Source: Hyphomicrobiales bacterium (GTDB lineage Bacteria; Pseudomonadota; Alphaproteobacteria; Rhizobiales; Devosiaceae). From it: 64,000 nt of DNA. A program made the translations under genes and the position numbers. Under the pieces are notes generated by a model. That model was not told where the DNA came from. It did no database searches and was given only the letters and a program-made list of their open reading frames with translations. The stretch is taken from assembly GCA_900470445.1 (NCBI GenBank), contig UCAU01000003.1, positions 161,577 through 225,576 on the forward strand, written 5' to 3'. The number at the start of each line of letters is the position of its first letter. Position 1 is the stretch's first letter. Positions 1-8,218 of the stretch are shown piece after piece.

Positions 1-1168
1 CCAGCGCCATGGCCGCGGCGGCAATGCCCACGGCGGCCGAGGCGACATAAAGCCAGTGATAGCTGCCGAAATTGTCATAGAGCCAGCCACCGCCCACCGG
101 CCCAAACGCCATGCCGATGCTCGAGGTCATCGTCGCCGCGCCCAGCACCGTGCCCATCACATGCGGCCCGAAATAATCGCGCGCCAGCACCGCATAAAGC
201 GGCATCACCCCGCCATAGGCCATGCCCAGCACCACGGCCAGCATGTAGAAATGCTCCAGCTGCGTGACATAGATGTAGGTGTAGATGCCCAAGGCCTGCA
301 GCACGAGCCCGGCCACTAGCACCCGGCGCACCCCGAGCCGATCGGCCAGCACGCCAAAGATCAACCGGCCGAACAGGCCCGCCACCCCTTCCACGCTATA
401 AATGCTCGCCGCCGCCAGCGACGACGCCCCGCAGATCATGGCGTAACTCACGGTGTGGAAGATCGGCCCTGAATGGGCCGCGCAGCACAGAAAAAACGTC
501 GCGGCCAGCACGACAAATTGCGGCGTCCGCAATGCGCTGGCGGCAGCCGACGGCCGGCGTTCGATGGCAACGCCATCACCGGCCGGAACCGGCGCTTCGA
601 CCAAAGCTGGCGCCCGGCGGATAAGCAGGCTTGCCGGCAGCACGATGATCACTGCGCCGATGGCAATCGCCAGCATGGCGCTGCGCCAGCCATAATTGGC
701 GATCAACACGCTGGCAAAGGGCGTGATGACCATCGGCGCCACCCCGCCGCCGACCGAAACCAGCGAGACGGCGAGGCTCCGATGCTTATCGAACCAGCCG
801 ACCGCCGCCGCCATGATCGGCGCAAAGAACGCGCCCCCGGACGCCCCGACCAATCCGCCATAGGCAAACTGGAACATCAATAGATCAGTGGCGCGGCTGG
901 CCAGCACCAGCCCGGCACCCAACAATAGCGCGGCCATGAAGACAACCGGCCTCGCCCCGATCCGATCGCTCAGCGCGCCCCAGCCGAACCCGGCAACGCC
1001 CATGACGATGAACCCCAAAGTCATGGCGCCCGAAATCCCGGCCCGGGTCCAGCCCGTCTCCTCGGCAATCGGCTGCAGATAGACCGGCAGGGCGAACATC
1101 GCCCCCATCGCCACGCAGGTGATGACAGCGCCCGCTGCCACCACAACCCAACCATATCGCTCGTTCAC
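1..1168 (-). CDS. MFS transporter, monocarboxylate/oxalate-formate antiporter-like (partial)
   Basis: Integral membrane transporter of the major facilitator superfamily. I translated this frame by hand: it opens NERYGWVVVAAGAVITC and has about ten hydrophobic segments over 389 residues, with the MFS loop motif GALSDRIGARP between the second and third helices and a half-repeat copy GVLADRLGVRR. The start is a GTG at 1168, with an AGGAG 8 nt upstream. The 3' end runs off the left edge of the window, so the last helices are missing. The overall pattern fits the monocarboxylate/oxalate-formate branch, but the substrate cannot be told. It lies 111 bp downstream of the PadR gene on the same strand. 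Confidence 0.8.
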   Translation of the reverse strand, partial: MNERYGWVVVAAGAVITCVAMGAMFALPVYLQPIAEETGWTRAGISGAMTLGFIVMGVAGFGWGALSDRIGARPVVFMAALLLGAGLVLASRATDLLMFQFAYGGLVGASGGAFFAPIMAAAVGWFDKHRSLAVSLVSVGGGVAPMVITPFASVLIANYGWRSAMLAIAIGAVIIVLPASLLIRRAPALVEAPVPAGDGVAIERRPSAAASALRTPQFVVLAATFFLCCAAHSGPIFHTVSYAMICGASSLAAASIYSVEGVAGLFGRLIFGVLADRLGVRRVLVAGLVLQALGIYTYIYVTQLEHFYMLAVVLGMAYGGVMPLYAVLARDYFGPHVMGTVLGAATMTSSIGMAFGPVGGGWLYDNFGSYHWLYVASAAVGIAAAAMAL

Positions 1169-1279
1169 TTTCCCGCTCCTCTCCCAACACCTGCCATATC
1201 GACGAGCGGGCAAACAGCGGTTCGACTGGAAAAGAGAGAAATACTTTGGCGGGTGGTTTGGGCTAGGTCCGCGGGCGGC

Positions 1280-1921
1280 TCACCCCCGCGCGGAAGGCGA
1301 CCTTGCCTCCGCAGAGCGGTCCTTGCCGCAGTTGGGATCGGCACAAATCTTGCGGATAGCCGTGTCCAGCCCCTCACGCATCGCCTGCGTCATCGCCAGC
1401 GCATATTCGAGCATCCAGCGGCCCTGTGAACTGCTGGAGCTCTGCGACAGCATGGCCTCCAGCCGCCCCACTTCATCATCGAGATGCTGCTGGCGCGCCT
1501 CGATATTGGCCACCACCACCTCGCGTGGCGCCAGATGGGCAAAACGCAGGAAATGCAGGAACGAGCTTTGAAACTTGTCCTTGGCCAAGGGCTCCCGCAA
1601 CCCGGCCATGAAGGCCTGCCGGCCCGCTTCGGTAATGCGATAGACCTTGCGGCTGGGCTTGCCGATCTGCTCCTCGATCACAAAGCCCACCAGCCCCTTG
1701 CCTTCGAGCTTGGCCAGAGCCGGATAGATCGCCCCGATACTGGCATCGGCAAACCATGCCGCCTCGCCCTCGCTGAAATGCCGGCGGATGTCATAGCCGG
1801 TCGCTTCACCCTCATAGAGGATCGACAGGCACAATTGTTCAACAGTCAAAGCACTCGCCTTTCCCATTCCGGAATAGGGTGAAGGCAGGGACGGTTTGCG
1901 CCCCTGCCCCTTGCTGGCCAA
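1280..1921 (-). CDS. PadR family transcriptional regulator
   Basis: DNA-binding repressor of 213 aa. The N-terminal winged helix is at about residues 23-100 (LCLSILYEGEATGYDIRRHF, then GAIYPALAKLEGKGLV, the typical PadR wing), followed by a helical C-terminal dimerisation region (PF10400-like). The start is probably the TTG at 1921, 3 nt after the RND gene stop, because a GGAG lies 6 nt before it; the internal ATG at 1867 has no clear Shine-Dalgarno. PadR proteins usually repress nearby efflux genes, so this may be a second regulator of the pump operon besides the TetR at its head. The last ~25 residues are low-complexity and charged. Confidence 0.85.
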   Translation of the reverse strand: MASKGQGRKPSLPSPYSGMGKASALTVEQLCLSILYEGEATGYDIRRHFSEGEAAWFADASIGAIYPALAKLEGKGLVGFVIEEQIGKPSRKVYRITEAGRQAFMAGLREPLAKDKFQSSFLHFLRFAHLAPREVVVANIEARQQHLDDEVGRLEAMLSQSSSSSQGRWMLEYALAMTQAMREGLDTAIRKICADPNCGKDRSAEARSPSARG

Positions 1922-1924
1922 GGG

Positions 1925-4900
1925 TCACTCCGCCGGTGCGGCGACCGCAGCGGAATCGTCCGTCTTGGACTTTTCCTGCTTTTTGCGATCGCCGAAAATC
2001 CGCATCACGAAGACGAAGAAGACCGGCACGAACAACACGCTGAGCACGGTTGCCGAGATCATCCCGCCCATCACCGCAGTGCCGATGGCGTTCTGGCTGG
2101 CGGCGCTGGCGCCCGTGGCAATAGCCAGCGGCACCACGCCCAGGGTAAAGGCCAGCGACGTCATCAGGATCGGCCGGAAGCGGAGCTTCGAGGCTTCAAT
2201 GGTGGCCTGCAGCAACGGCATGCCCTGGGCTCGCAGATCCTTGGCGAACTCGATGATCAGGATGGCGTTTTTCGCCGAGAGCCCGATAATCGTGATCAAC
2301 CCGACCTTGAAGTAGACGTCATTGGGCATGTCGCGCAGCGACACGGCAATGACCGACCCCAATACCCCCAGCGGCACGACGAGCATGACCGACAGCGGGA
2401 TCGACCAGCTTTCATAGAGCGCTGCCAAGAGCAGGAAGACGAAGATGACGATGAGGCCAACCAGCAGGGGCGCTTGCGAGCCGGACTGGATTTCCTCCAG
2501 CGACTGCCCGGTCCATTCATAGCCAAAGCCATTGGGCAATTCGCCCACCAGCCGTTCCATCTCGGCAATGGCGTCGCCCGATGAATAGCCCGGTGCTGCC
2601 GCCCCGCCGATGCGGACCGCCGGATAGCCGTTATAGCCGACCACCTGGGACGAGCCGCGCTGCCATTCCGCCGTCGCAAAGGACGACAGGGGCACCATGC
2701 CGCCCGAACTATTGGGCACATCCAGCTTGAGCAGGTCATCGACCTGCATGCGCTGGTCCTGGTCCGCCTGCACGGTCACCCGCTGCATCCGCCCCGCATT
2801 GGGGAAGTCATTGGCGTAGGACGAACCCAGATTGGACGAGATCGTCGCATTGATCGCCGCAAAGGTCACGCCCAGCGTATTGGCCTTTTCGCGGTCGATC
2901 ACCAGGTTCACCTGCGCAGCTGCCGGCATGCCTTCGACGCGCAGACCCGCCAGGATCGGGCTTTGTGAGGCCGCCGCCATCAATTGATCGCTGCCCGCGA
3001 GCAGCGCCGCCTGGCCCAGCCCCGCACGATCCTGCAAGCGGAAGGTAAAGCCGCTCGAGGTCCCCAGGCCCTGGATAGCGGGCGGCGAGAGCGCGAAGGA
3101 GATCGCGTCCTTGAGCCCGAACAGCGCGCCATTGGCGCGGTTGGCAATCGCCTGCGCCGAATTATTGGCGTCGCGTTCGCTCCAGTCCTTGAAGGTGATG
3201 AAGGCCAAGCCCGCATTGTCGCCGGCGCCCGAAAAGCTGAAGCCATTGACCACGGCGGTGTTTTCGACGGCCGCTTCCTGGCCGAAGATTTGCTCCACCT
3301 GGTTGGCCACTTCGCGGGCCCGGTTGCTGCTGGCCTCGGGTGGCGCCTGCATGTCGACGATGACGAAACCCTGGTCCTCATTGGGCAGGAAGTCCGACGG
3401 CAATTGCAGGAAACCCCAGCCCAGCCCGACCAGCAAAGCCAGATAAACCACCATGAAGCGGCCGGTGCGGTTGATCAGCCAGCCAACGCCCCTGGAATAG
3501 CCATTGGTCGTGTTTTTCAGCCCGCGGTTGAACCAGCCGAACGGACCCTTCCGCTCGTGATGGCCCGGCTTGATCGGCTTGAGGAAGGTGGCGCATAGCG
3601 CCGGCGTCAGCGACAGGGCCAGGAATCCCGAGATCAGGATCGAGGCCACCATGGTAATGCTGAACTGTTGATAGATCACCCCGACGGCGCCGGGGAAGAA
3701 GGCCATGGGCACGAACACCGCCGACAGCACCAGCGTAATGCCGATAATGGCGCCGGTAATCTGCTTCATCGCCTTGCGCGTGGCGTCCCGGGGCGACAGC
3801 CCCTCCTCGGCCATGATGCGCTCGACATTCTCCACCACGACGATAGCGTCATCCACCAGAATGCCGATCGCCAGCACCATGGCGAACATGGTCAGAACGT
3901 TGATGGAAAATCCTGTCGCCAGCATGATGGCCAGCGTTCCCAGCAGCGCCACCGGCACCACCAGCGTCGGGATCAGCGTGTAGCGGAAGTTCTGCAGGAA
4001 AATGAACATCACGATAAAGACGAGGCCAATGGCCTCGACAAGCGTGTGCAGCACCTTCTCGATGGAGACTTCGACGAAGGGCGAGGTGTCGTAGGGAATG
4101 GTATATTCCACGCCCGGCGGGAAGAACTCGGCCAGTTCCTCCATGCGATGGCGAACGCCCTCGGAGGTCGATAGCGCATTGCCCGACGGGGACAGCTGCA
4201 CGGCGAGCGCCGCGGCGGGCTGTCCATTGATGCGAGTGGAGAAATTGTAGCTCTCCGCCCCCACTTCGATCCGCGCCACATCGCGCAGGCGAACCGAGGA
4301 GCCATCCGGATTTGCCCGCAGCACCACCGCGCCGAACTCTTCGGGCGAGCGCAATTGCCCGCTGACCAGCACCGTGGCCGACACCTGCTGGGTGATCGGA
4401 TTGGGCTGTGCCCCGATCCGCCCGGCCGTAACCTGGGCATTCTGGGACTGGATCGCGGCGGTCACTTCCTGGGTAGTCAGGTTGAGGCTGCTCATCTTGT
4501 CGGGGTCGACCCAGACGCGCATGGCGCGCTGGGAAGCGAACAATTGCGCCCGGCCGACACCCTCGACCCGGCGGATTTCGCCCAGCACGTTGCGGCTGAG
4601 GTAATCGCCCAGGCCCACGGCATCGAGCGAGCCGTCGGTGGAGAGCAGGCCCACCAGCATCAGAAAGCCGCTGCCGGCTTCCTGCACCTGGATGCCCTGC
4701 TGCGTCACGATCTGCGGCAGGCGCGATTCAACCCGGCGGACGGCATTCTGCACATCCGTCGCGGCCTGGCTCGATTCCGTGCCCGGCTCGAACGTGACGG
4801 TAACGGTCACCGAACCCGAGGAATCCGAGGTGGATTCGAAATACATGGCGCCTTCGACGCCGTTCATTTCCTCTTCGATCGGCCGGGTCACGCTTTGATA

Positions 4901-5071
4901 CATGTCCTCGGGCGAAGCGCCCGGATAGACGGCGTTGATGGTGACCTGTGGCGGGGCCACATTGGGATATTGCGCGATGGGCAGCATCGGCAGGGCGATA
5001 ATGCCCGCCAGCATGATGAAGATGGCCACGACCCATGCAAAGATGGGCCGGCCGATAAAGAATTGTGCCAT
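1925..5071 (-). CDS. RND multidrug efflux permease, HAE1/AcrB type
   Basis: Inner-membrane proton-driven drug exporter of 1048 aa, full length for the AcrB family. It opens MAQFFIGRPIFAWVVAIFIM, the usual first transmembrane helix. The proton-relay acidic pair is in helix 4 (GILVDDAIVVVENVER) and the partner lysine in helix 10 (GLSAKNAILIIEFA). Two large periplasmic loops and a C-terminal helix are present. It should form a trimer with the adaptor encoded 11 bp upstream. No outer-membrane TolC-like gene is in the operon, so the third component must come from elsewhere. Substrates cannot be predicted. Confidence 0.95.
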   Translation of the reverse strand: MAQFFIGRPIFAWVVAIFIMLAGIIALPMLPIAQYPNVAPPQVTINAVYPGASPEDMYQSVTRPIEEEMNGVEGAMYFESTSDSSGSVTVTVTFEPGTESSQAATDVQNAVRRVESRLPQIVTQQGIQVQEAGSGFLMLVGLLSTDGSLDAVGLGDYLSRNVLGEIRRVEGVGRAQLFASQRAMRVWVDPDKMSSLNLTTQEVTAAIQSQNAQVTAGRIGAQPNPITQQVSATVLVSGQLRSPEEFGAVVLRANPDGSSVRLRDVARIEVGAESYNFSTRINGQPAAALAVQLSPSGNALSTSEGVRHRMEELAEFFPPGVEYTIPYDTSPFVEVSIEKVLHTLVEAIGLVFIVMFIFLQNFRYTLIPTLVVPVALLGTLAIMLATGFSINVLTMFAMVLAIGILVDDAIVVVENVERIMAEEGLSPRDATRKAMKQITGAIIGITLVLSAVFVPMAFFPGAVGVIYQQFSITMVASILISGFLALSLTPALCATFLKPIKPGHHERKGPFGWFNRGLKNTTNGYSRGVGWLINRTGRFMVVYLALLVGLGWGFLQLPSDFLPNEDQGFVIVDMQAPPEASSNRAREVANQVEQIFGQEAAVENTAVVNGFSFSGAGDNAGLAFITFKDWSERDANNSAQAIANRANGALFGLKDAISFALSPPAIQGLGTSSGFTFRLQDRAGLGQAALLAGSDQLMAAASQSPILAGLRVEGMPAAAQVNLVIDREKANTLGVTFAAINATISSNLGSSYANDFPNAGRMQRVTVQADQDQRMQVDDLLKLDVPNSSGGMVPLSSFATAEWQRGSSQVVGYNGYPAVRIGGAAAPGYSSGDAIAEMERLVGELPNGFGYEWTGQSLEEIQSGSQAPLLVGLIVIFVFLLLAALYESWSIPLSVMLVVPLGVLGSVIAVSLRDMPNDVYFKVGLITIIGLSAKNAILIIEFAKDLRAQGMPLLQATIEASKLRFRPILMTSLAFTLGVVPLAIATGASAASQNAIGTAVMGGMISATVLSVLFVPVFFVFVMRIFGDRKKQEKSKTDDSAAVAAPAE

Positions 5072-5082
5072 AAAAAACGACC

Positions 5083-6279
5083 TTAGCTTGCGGGAGTTTC
5101 AGCAGCCTCAGCCGCGGCCACCGCTTCGGGTGGCGTCCATGGTTCTGGCGCGACCGGGGAACCCGGCCGGATTTTCTGCACGCCCTCGACAACCACCCGG
5201 TCGCCGGCAATCAGGCCCTGCTCGATCACCGAGCGGGAGCCGATCGAGCGCCCGACAGTGACCGTGCGCAATTCCACGACATTGTCGGCGCCCACGATAT
5301 AGAGCTGGGACTGCCCACCCGCATCGCGCTGGATGGCCTGCTGCGGCACGGCGAAGGCGCCGCTTTGCACGCCCTGATCCAGCAACACCCGCACATACAT
5401 GCCGGGCAGCAGATTATCGTCGGGATTGGGGATTTCGGCGCGCAAGGTCACCTGGCCGGTGCTGGCATCGACTGCCGCACCCGAGAACAGCAGGCGCCCG
5501 GCATGGGCATAGGTGCTGTCATCGTCCATCAGCAGTTTGACGCTGGCCTCGCCCGGCGCCAGGCTGGCCAGGGTGCCGTCTTCGAGCGCCTTGCGCAGCC
5601 GCAGCATCTCGTTGGAGGGCTGGGTGAAATCGGCGTAGACCGGGTCGAGCTGCTGGATGATGGCCAGGTTCTCCCCGCTGCCGGCATTGACCAGCGCCCC
5701 TTCGGTGACCAAGGCGCCCCCGATACGGCCCGAAATCGGTGCTTTGACCTCGGCATATTCAAGATTGAGCTTGGCCTGGGCCAGCGCCACTTCGGCCAGC
5801 GCCACATCGGCATTGGCTGACGCGAGGGCCGCTTCGGCCGTGTCGGCATTCTGCTCGGTGCCGATATTGCGTTCGCGCGAAGCGATGGCGCGGGCGGCCT
5901 GCTGGCGGGCCTGCGTCTGCTGCGCCAAAGCGCGGTCGCGGCTGGCCTGGGCGCTGTCGACCTGCAGCTGGAACGGCGCCGGATCGATGCGATAGAGCAC
6001 ATCGCCTTCCTCAACCGTGCTGCCCTGCTCGAACACGCGTTCGATGATAATGCCCGAGACACGTGGGCGAACCTCGGCAATACGGGTCGGGGCGATCCGG
6101 CCCGGCAATTGATTGGTGATGGCCAATTGCTCGGGTTTTGCCTCGACGAAGCTGACCGGCATCGGGGGTGGCGCGCCGGGGGCGGCCTGGGGGGCGCTGT
6201 TGGACTCGGTGCAGGCCGCAATAAAAGTCAGCAGCGCGAGCACGCTTGCAGCCTTGGCCAGGGAGCTAATCGCCTTCAT
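5083..6279 (-). CDS. RND efflux periplasmic adaptor (membrane fusion protein)
   Basis: Adaptor subunit of 398 aa, AcrA/MexA-like, linking the RND trimer to an outer-membrane channel. The signal peptide ends in a lipobox (FIAAC, Cys about residue 23), so it is a predicted lipoprotein. A biotinyl-lipoyl half (RPRVSGIIIERVFEQGSTV) is followed by an Ala/Gln-rich alpha-hairpin at about residues 105-165, then the second lipoyl half (VKAPISGRIGGALV), a beta-barrel and the membrane-proximal domain. The proline/alanine-rich tail is not conserved in the family. The gene sits 11 bp upstream of the permease, an obvious operon. Confidence 0.93.
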   Translation of the reverse strand: MKAISSLAKAASVLALLTFIAACTESNSAPQAAPGAPPPMPVSFVEAKPEQLAITNQLPGRIAPTRIAEVRPRVSGIIIERVFEQGSTVEEGDVLYRIDPAPFQLQVDSAQASRDRALAQQTQARQQAARAIASRERNIGTEQNADTAEAALASANADVALAEVALAQAKLNLEYAEVKAPISGRIGGALVTEGALVNAGSGENLAIIQQLDPVYADFTQPSNEMLRLRKALEDGTLASLAPGEASVKLLMDDDSTYAHAGRLLFSGAAVDASTGQVTLRAEIPNPDDNLLPGMYVRVLLDQGVQSGAFAVPQQAIQRDAGGQSQLYIVGADNVVELRTVTVGRSIGSRSVIEQGLIAGDRVVVEGVQKIRPGSPVAPEPWTPPEAVAAAEAAETPAS

Positions 6280-6324
6280 GATGAATATCCAAATTTTGGC
6301 AGAACGGACAAAGGGAGGCCTACC

Positions 6325-6336
6325 CAGGCGCGCCTG
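6325..6336. promoter_or_regulatory. 12-bp perfect palindrome between tetR and the adaptor gene
   Basis: CAGGCGCGCCTG is self-complementary and lies about 45 bp upstream of the adaptor start, in the 101-bp gap after the TetR stop. It could be an operator or part of an intercistronic hairpin. Its sequence is unlike the palindrome at 6971, so it may not bind the same protein. GC-rich 12-mers can occur by chance. Confidence 0.3.
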
Positions 6337-6380
6337 ATGGCGGTGGGACAGCCGGAACTACGAGAGATTGAGAAAGAGAA

Positions 6381-6950
6381 TTAGGCTGGTGCGGGGCTAT
6401 CACCCTGCGTCATTGCGATACGTTCGATTTCGGCGAGCAGCCCGGTAAATTCGGCCGGGGACCACTTGTGAAAACCCATCAGATGCATGGACCGCAGTCC
6501 CTCGAGCGCCAGCAGGGCGACCAGGGCCGCACGCGGATTTTCCGAGGTATCGGCCACTTTAGCCAGAGCCTGGTTCACGCTCGCCCGCACCAGGCATTGC
6601 AGATCTTCATCCTGGGCCAGCGCCGAACACAATTGCAGGGCGACCGGCTCGGCCTCTTCCCCCAGCCAACCTGCGGCAACCGCAATGCGCCCGCGAATCT
6701 CGGCATTCTTCTGCCCGCTCAGCTTGGCGACGGCGGCTTCGGTTTTCTTGTCTTCGGTCGCGATCTTGCGCTCGATGATCGCCTGGATCAGCGCATGCTT
6801 GCTCTTGCAGTCATAGAGCACGCTGCCCTTGCTGATGCCGGCCTCCGCGGCCACCGCATCAAGGGTCAGGTTTGACGCGCCATCGCGAATGACCACCCGT
6901 TCCCCGGCATCGAGAACTCGGTCGAGATCGATTGTCCTGGGGCGCGCCAT
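6381..6950 (-). CDS. TetR/AcrR family transcriptional regulator
   Basis: 189-aa repressor. The N-terminal three-helix TetR DNA-binding domain is at about residues 5-55 (LDAVAAEAGISKGSVLYDCKSK). The remainder is helical, the ligand-binding/dimerisation part. It is the first gene of the efflux operon (tetR - adaptor - RND - padR), all on the minus strand. A perfect palindrome at 6971-6982, 20 bp before its ATG, is the natural autoregulatory operator. Inducing ligand unknown. Confidence 0.9.
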   Translation of the reverse strand: MARPRTIDLDRVLDAGERVVIRDGASNLTLDAVAAEAGISKGSVLYDCKSKHALIQAIIERKIATEDKKTEAAVAKLSGQKNAEIRGRIAVAAGWLGEEAEPVALQLCSALAQDEDLQCLVRASVNQALAKVADTSENPRAALVALLALEGLRSMHLMGFHKWSPAEFTGLLAEIERIAMTQGDSPAPA

Positions 6951-6970
6951 GATACTGCTGGGGTTATTGA

Positions 6971-6982
6971 CCGACTAGTCGG
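6971..6982. promoter_or_regulatory. Probable TetR operator
   Basis: CCGACTAGTCGG is a perfect 12-bp palindrome 20 bp upstream of the TetR start. A central ACTAGT core flanked by CG/GC pairs is common in TetR-family operators, and position at the head of the efflux operon fits autorepression. Binding is inferred. Confidence 0.6.
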
Positions 6983-7110
6983 AAATTAATTCCGGCAGGC
7001 ACCTTTTGTCAAATGCGCTGACGGTGCAGCAGGCATGCAGCGACGGGCCTTCAATAATCCCGCGCGATGCTTACAGCCCGCATTCCGACGCTCTGGTGAC
7101 AGATTCGGCG

Positions 7111-7142
7111 GCGCGGCACCGCCCAAAGGCCAGGTGCCGCGC
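7111..7142 (-). terminator. Hairpin downstream of the epimerase gene
   Basis: Two 10-nt arms (GCGCGGCACC and its complement) around a 12-nt loop begin 10 bp beyond the epimerase stop. There is no T-tract on the minus strand, so it is a weak or factor-assisted terminator, or a 3'-end stabiliser. Confidence 0.4.
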
Positions 7143-7152
7143 TGCAATCCGC

Positions 7153-8133
7153 CTAGCACAGCGCCAATTGCGCCTGGCAGATCCGATCGACCAGCGCGTC
7201 AAACTCGCCCTTGGGCGGACGATTGGCGGCCAGGCGTTGCTTGAGATGCATGATCGGCTCGGCCAGGATCTCATCAAGGCTTTGCGCGCAGCTGAAATCC
7301 CCCGCCACGCTCCTGACCTTGGAATTGTCGAAGATCGCCGTCCAGGCCTTGTCCCCCACCAGCGGCCCCACCCATTCCGGGTTATACCGGATCAAGGTGT
7401 CAGTGGGCACATGCACGATCTTGGCCTCGACGCCGAGCAGCCGGCCAATGGCCTTCTGGATATCGTCCCAGATATGAGCGCGATCATTGGTGATGTGGAA
7501 AATCTCGTTGAGCGCCGCCGGCTTGCCGAACAGCCCGACAAACGGCACCGCAAAATCCACCGACCGGGTCAGCGTCCATGGCGTGTGACCATCCCCCGCC
7601 ACGATCGTGGGTTCCCCATCCAGCATGCGCCGCGCCATGATGTCGGCGTCGCCCATCATGATGGGCAGGCCAGTGCGCACGGTGTGGCTGGGGCGGACAA
7701 TGGTCCAGTCCAGGTTTTGCGCGCCTTTGAGCAGGTCTTCGCAGGCAATCTTGGCCTGGCTATAGGGCCAGTAGGGATTGATCGCCGGGGTCTGCTCGGT
7801 GATCACATAATGGCGCGCGGGCTTTTCATAGACCGATGCCGACGAGATGAAGACATATTGCCCGCAATGGCCCGAAAACACCTCGATATCCCGCGCCACC
7901 TGATCGGGGGTGAACGCGATGAACTGGCACACCACGTCATATTTGGCCTTGGCCAATTCGGCATAGTCCGGCCCGCCAAGCTCGCCGATGATCGAGGTCA
8001 CCCCCGCCGGCAGCGCCCCGCCCCTTTTGCCCCGATTATAGACGCTGACCTGATGCCCCGCTGCCACCGCCCGCTCGACGCAGGGATAGGAAATCTGCCC
8101 CGTACCACCAATAAAAAGCACGCTCATCGCCAT
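7153..8133 (-). CDS. NAD-dependent epimerase/dehydratase family protein
   Basis: Extended SDR-type enzyme of about 326 aa. The Rossmann nucleotide-binding loop is at the N-terminus (SVLFIGGTGQIS) and an active-site-like SSASVYEK plus YWPYSQAK (Tyr-x-x-x-Lys) in the middle, so the catalytic Ser/Tyr/Lys set appears present. It resembles the plant CSP41/isoflavone-reductase-like branch more than sugar epimerases; the substrate is unknown. The start chosen is the ATG at 8133, which has GAGG 8 nt upstream; a second ATG follows at 8127. It lies 86 bp downstream of the ABC transporter on the same strand. Confidence 0.8.
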   Translation of the reverse strand: MAMSVLFIGGTGQISYPCVERAVAAGHQVSVYNRGKRGGALPAGVTSIIGELGGPDYAELAKAKYDVVCQFIAFTPDQVARDIEVFSGHCGQYVFISSASVYEKPARHYVITEQTPAINPYWPYSQAKIACEDLLKGAQNLDWTIVRPSHTVRTGLPIMMGDADIMARRMLDGEPTIVAGDGHTPWTLTRSVDFAVPFVGLFGKPAALNEIFHITNDRAHIWDDIQKAIGRLLGVEAKIVHVPTDTLIRYNPEWVGPLVGDKAWTAIFDNSKVRSVAGDFSCAQSLDEILAEPIMHLKQRLAANRPPKGEFDALVDRICQAQLALC

Positions 8134-8218
8134 TGCAAAGACCTCGGTTTCAAAAATCATCAGCCATCATTATCAATAATGGTAACGCGAAACGCCTCGT
8201 CCGTCTCCCTCAACGGCG

